Assembly: GCA_944331815.1 (NCBI GenBank)
Contig: CALVIQ010000095.1
Span: forward strand, 1-15,245
Source of the DNA: an uncultured Bacilli bacterium
GTDB lineage: Bacteria; Bacillota_I; Bacilli_A; RF39; UBA660
Direction of reading: 5' to 3'
Length of the DNA stretch: 15,245 nt
Shown: piece by piece, positions 15,023-15,245 of the stretch
How the letters are laid out: each line of letters begins with the position of its first letter
Numbering within the stretch: position 1 is the first letter of the stretch
The notes under the pieces: model-generated
Database searches by the model: none
The model's input: only the letters and a program-made list of their open reading frames with translations
Told to the model about the DNA's origin: nothing
Made by a program: the position numbers and the translations under genes

Positions 15023-15052
15023 ACACAATGACTATCACCAGGTGGCGATGGT
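15023..15052 (+). other. attR: right junction of the element
   Basis: The left half is element DNA (attP arm ACACAATGAC, 15023-15032) and the right half is amidase DNA. The shared core AGGTGGCGA is 15040-15048. ACACAATGAC matches the reverse complement of the attL arm GTCAAAGTGT at 8 of 10 positions, giving the rough dyad expected of a serine-integrase attP. Confidence 0.82.
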
Positions 15053-15245
15053 GCGGAAGTCATCTATGCACTTAGAAATAATGAGACTTTAGCTAGGGAT
15101 GTTTTAAATAATATAGCTAAAGAAGGCCAAAATATTCGTAGCTATTATCAAAGAAGACTTCCTAGTGATCCTAGTAAAGATTATTATTTTATTCACAGAG
15201 AAACAGGTAAAACAGAGCCAATATTAGTAGAATATGGTTTTATAG
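15040..15245 (+). pseudogene. 3' fragment of the interrupted amidase, running off the window
   Basis: From 15041 the frame reads GGDGAEVIYALRNNETLARDVLNN..., then a Gln/Arg-rich loop (RSYYQRRLPSDPSKDYYFIHRETG) and EPILVEYGFI, in which the catalytic Glu is at 15230-15232. This is the part of an Amidase_3 enzyme that the 7307 fragment lacks. The frame is open from 15032 but has no start codon or ribosome site of its own and follows a TGA at 15029-15031, so it is probably untranslated. The 3' end is outside the window. Confidence 0.93.

Larger units (their letters stand above)
7564..15048 (+). mobile_element. 7.48-kb serine-recombinase integrative element carrying restriction-modification cargo
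   Basis: The ends are defined by the identical 9-mer AGGTGGCGA at 7564-7572 and 15040-15048; one unit including one copy is 7476 bp. Sequence left of the first copy and right of the second joins into one uninterrupted amidase frame (INAGGG-DGAEVIYALRNN). This is direct evidence of insertion by site-specific recombination. The element encodes a large serine recombinase at 11505-13085, the enzyme class expected for such short shared cores. Other cargo is an unknown 225-aa protein, a C5 methyltransferase with a PD-(D/E)XK nuclease, a 31-aa ORF, a BRO/DinD-like protein and a TPR-like protein, all on the + strand. No relaxase, replication, partition, capsid or terminase gene is visible, so it is not evidently a prophage or a complete conjugative element. 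It may be a mobilised or decaying island. Confidence 0.92.

Noticed and set aside
7564..15048. Prophage or complete conjugative element
   Set aside because: No capsid, portal, terminase, lysis, relaxase, coupling-protein or replication gene is present in the 7.5 kb.

Overview
The window comes from a very AT-rich, low-GC Gram-positive (Firmicutes/Bacilli-like) chromosome, probably an uncultured gut-type lineage. The clues are strong AGGAGG ribosome sites, TTG/GTG starts, T-rich hairpin terminators, extended -10 promoters (TGnTATAAT), single-membrane surface proteins and cell-wall amidases. TGA is used as a stop (6145-6147) and every tryptophan is TGG, so I see no mycoplasma-type recoding. The lineage is inferred from these traits only.

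Layout. (1) 1-660: the tail of an unidentified gene, then a zinc-dependent N-acetylmuramoyl-L-alanine amidase whose first strand is broken by a frameshift. (2) 670-5146: a promoter, three co-oriented genes (a Cys-rich membrane-anchored protein, a 922-aa coiled-coil/one-TM/proline-repeat surface protein, a small DUF1292-like protein) and a terminator. (3) 5193-7258: a promoter, an Abi_2-family HEPN-type abortive-infection protein, an HtrA-like serine protease and a terminator. (4) 7307-15245: a second amidase gene cut in two by a 7.48-kb element.

The element is the main discovery. The 5' part of the amidase (three zinc ligands) lies at 7307-7572 and the 3' part (catalytic Glu) resumes at 15049. 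Both breakpoints carry the same 9-bp sequence AGGTGGCGA (7564-7572 and 15040-15048), and joining there restores the frame exactly (GGGDGAEVIY...). The element encodes a large serine recombinase, and the predicted circular junction (attP) has imperfect inverted arms (ACACAATGAC / GTCAAAGTGT), as serine-integrase sites do. I see no relaxase, replication or capsid gene, so it looks like a compact integrative island.

The cargo, in order, is: an orphan 225-aa protein with its own promoter and terminator; a two-gene restriction-modification operon (C5-cytosine methyltransferase plus a PD-(D/E)XK nuclease of DUF3883 type); a decayed stretch with a 31-aa ORF; the serine recombinase; a BRO-N/DinD-like putative regulator behind a TTGTA/TACAA operator-like promoter; and a TPR-like protein ending 20 bp before the right attachment core. 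With Abi_2 just outside, the area is rich in defence genes. Insertion should inactivate the amidase and excision should restore it, but whether this works as a switch is inference.
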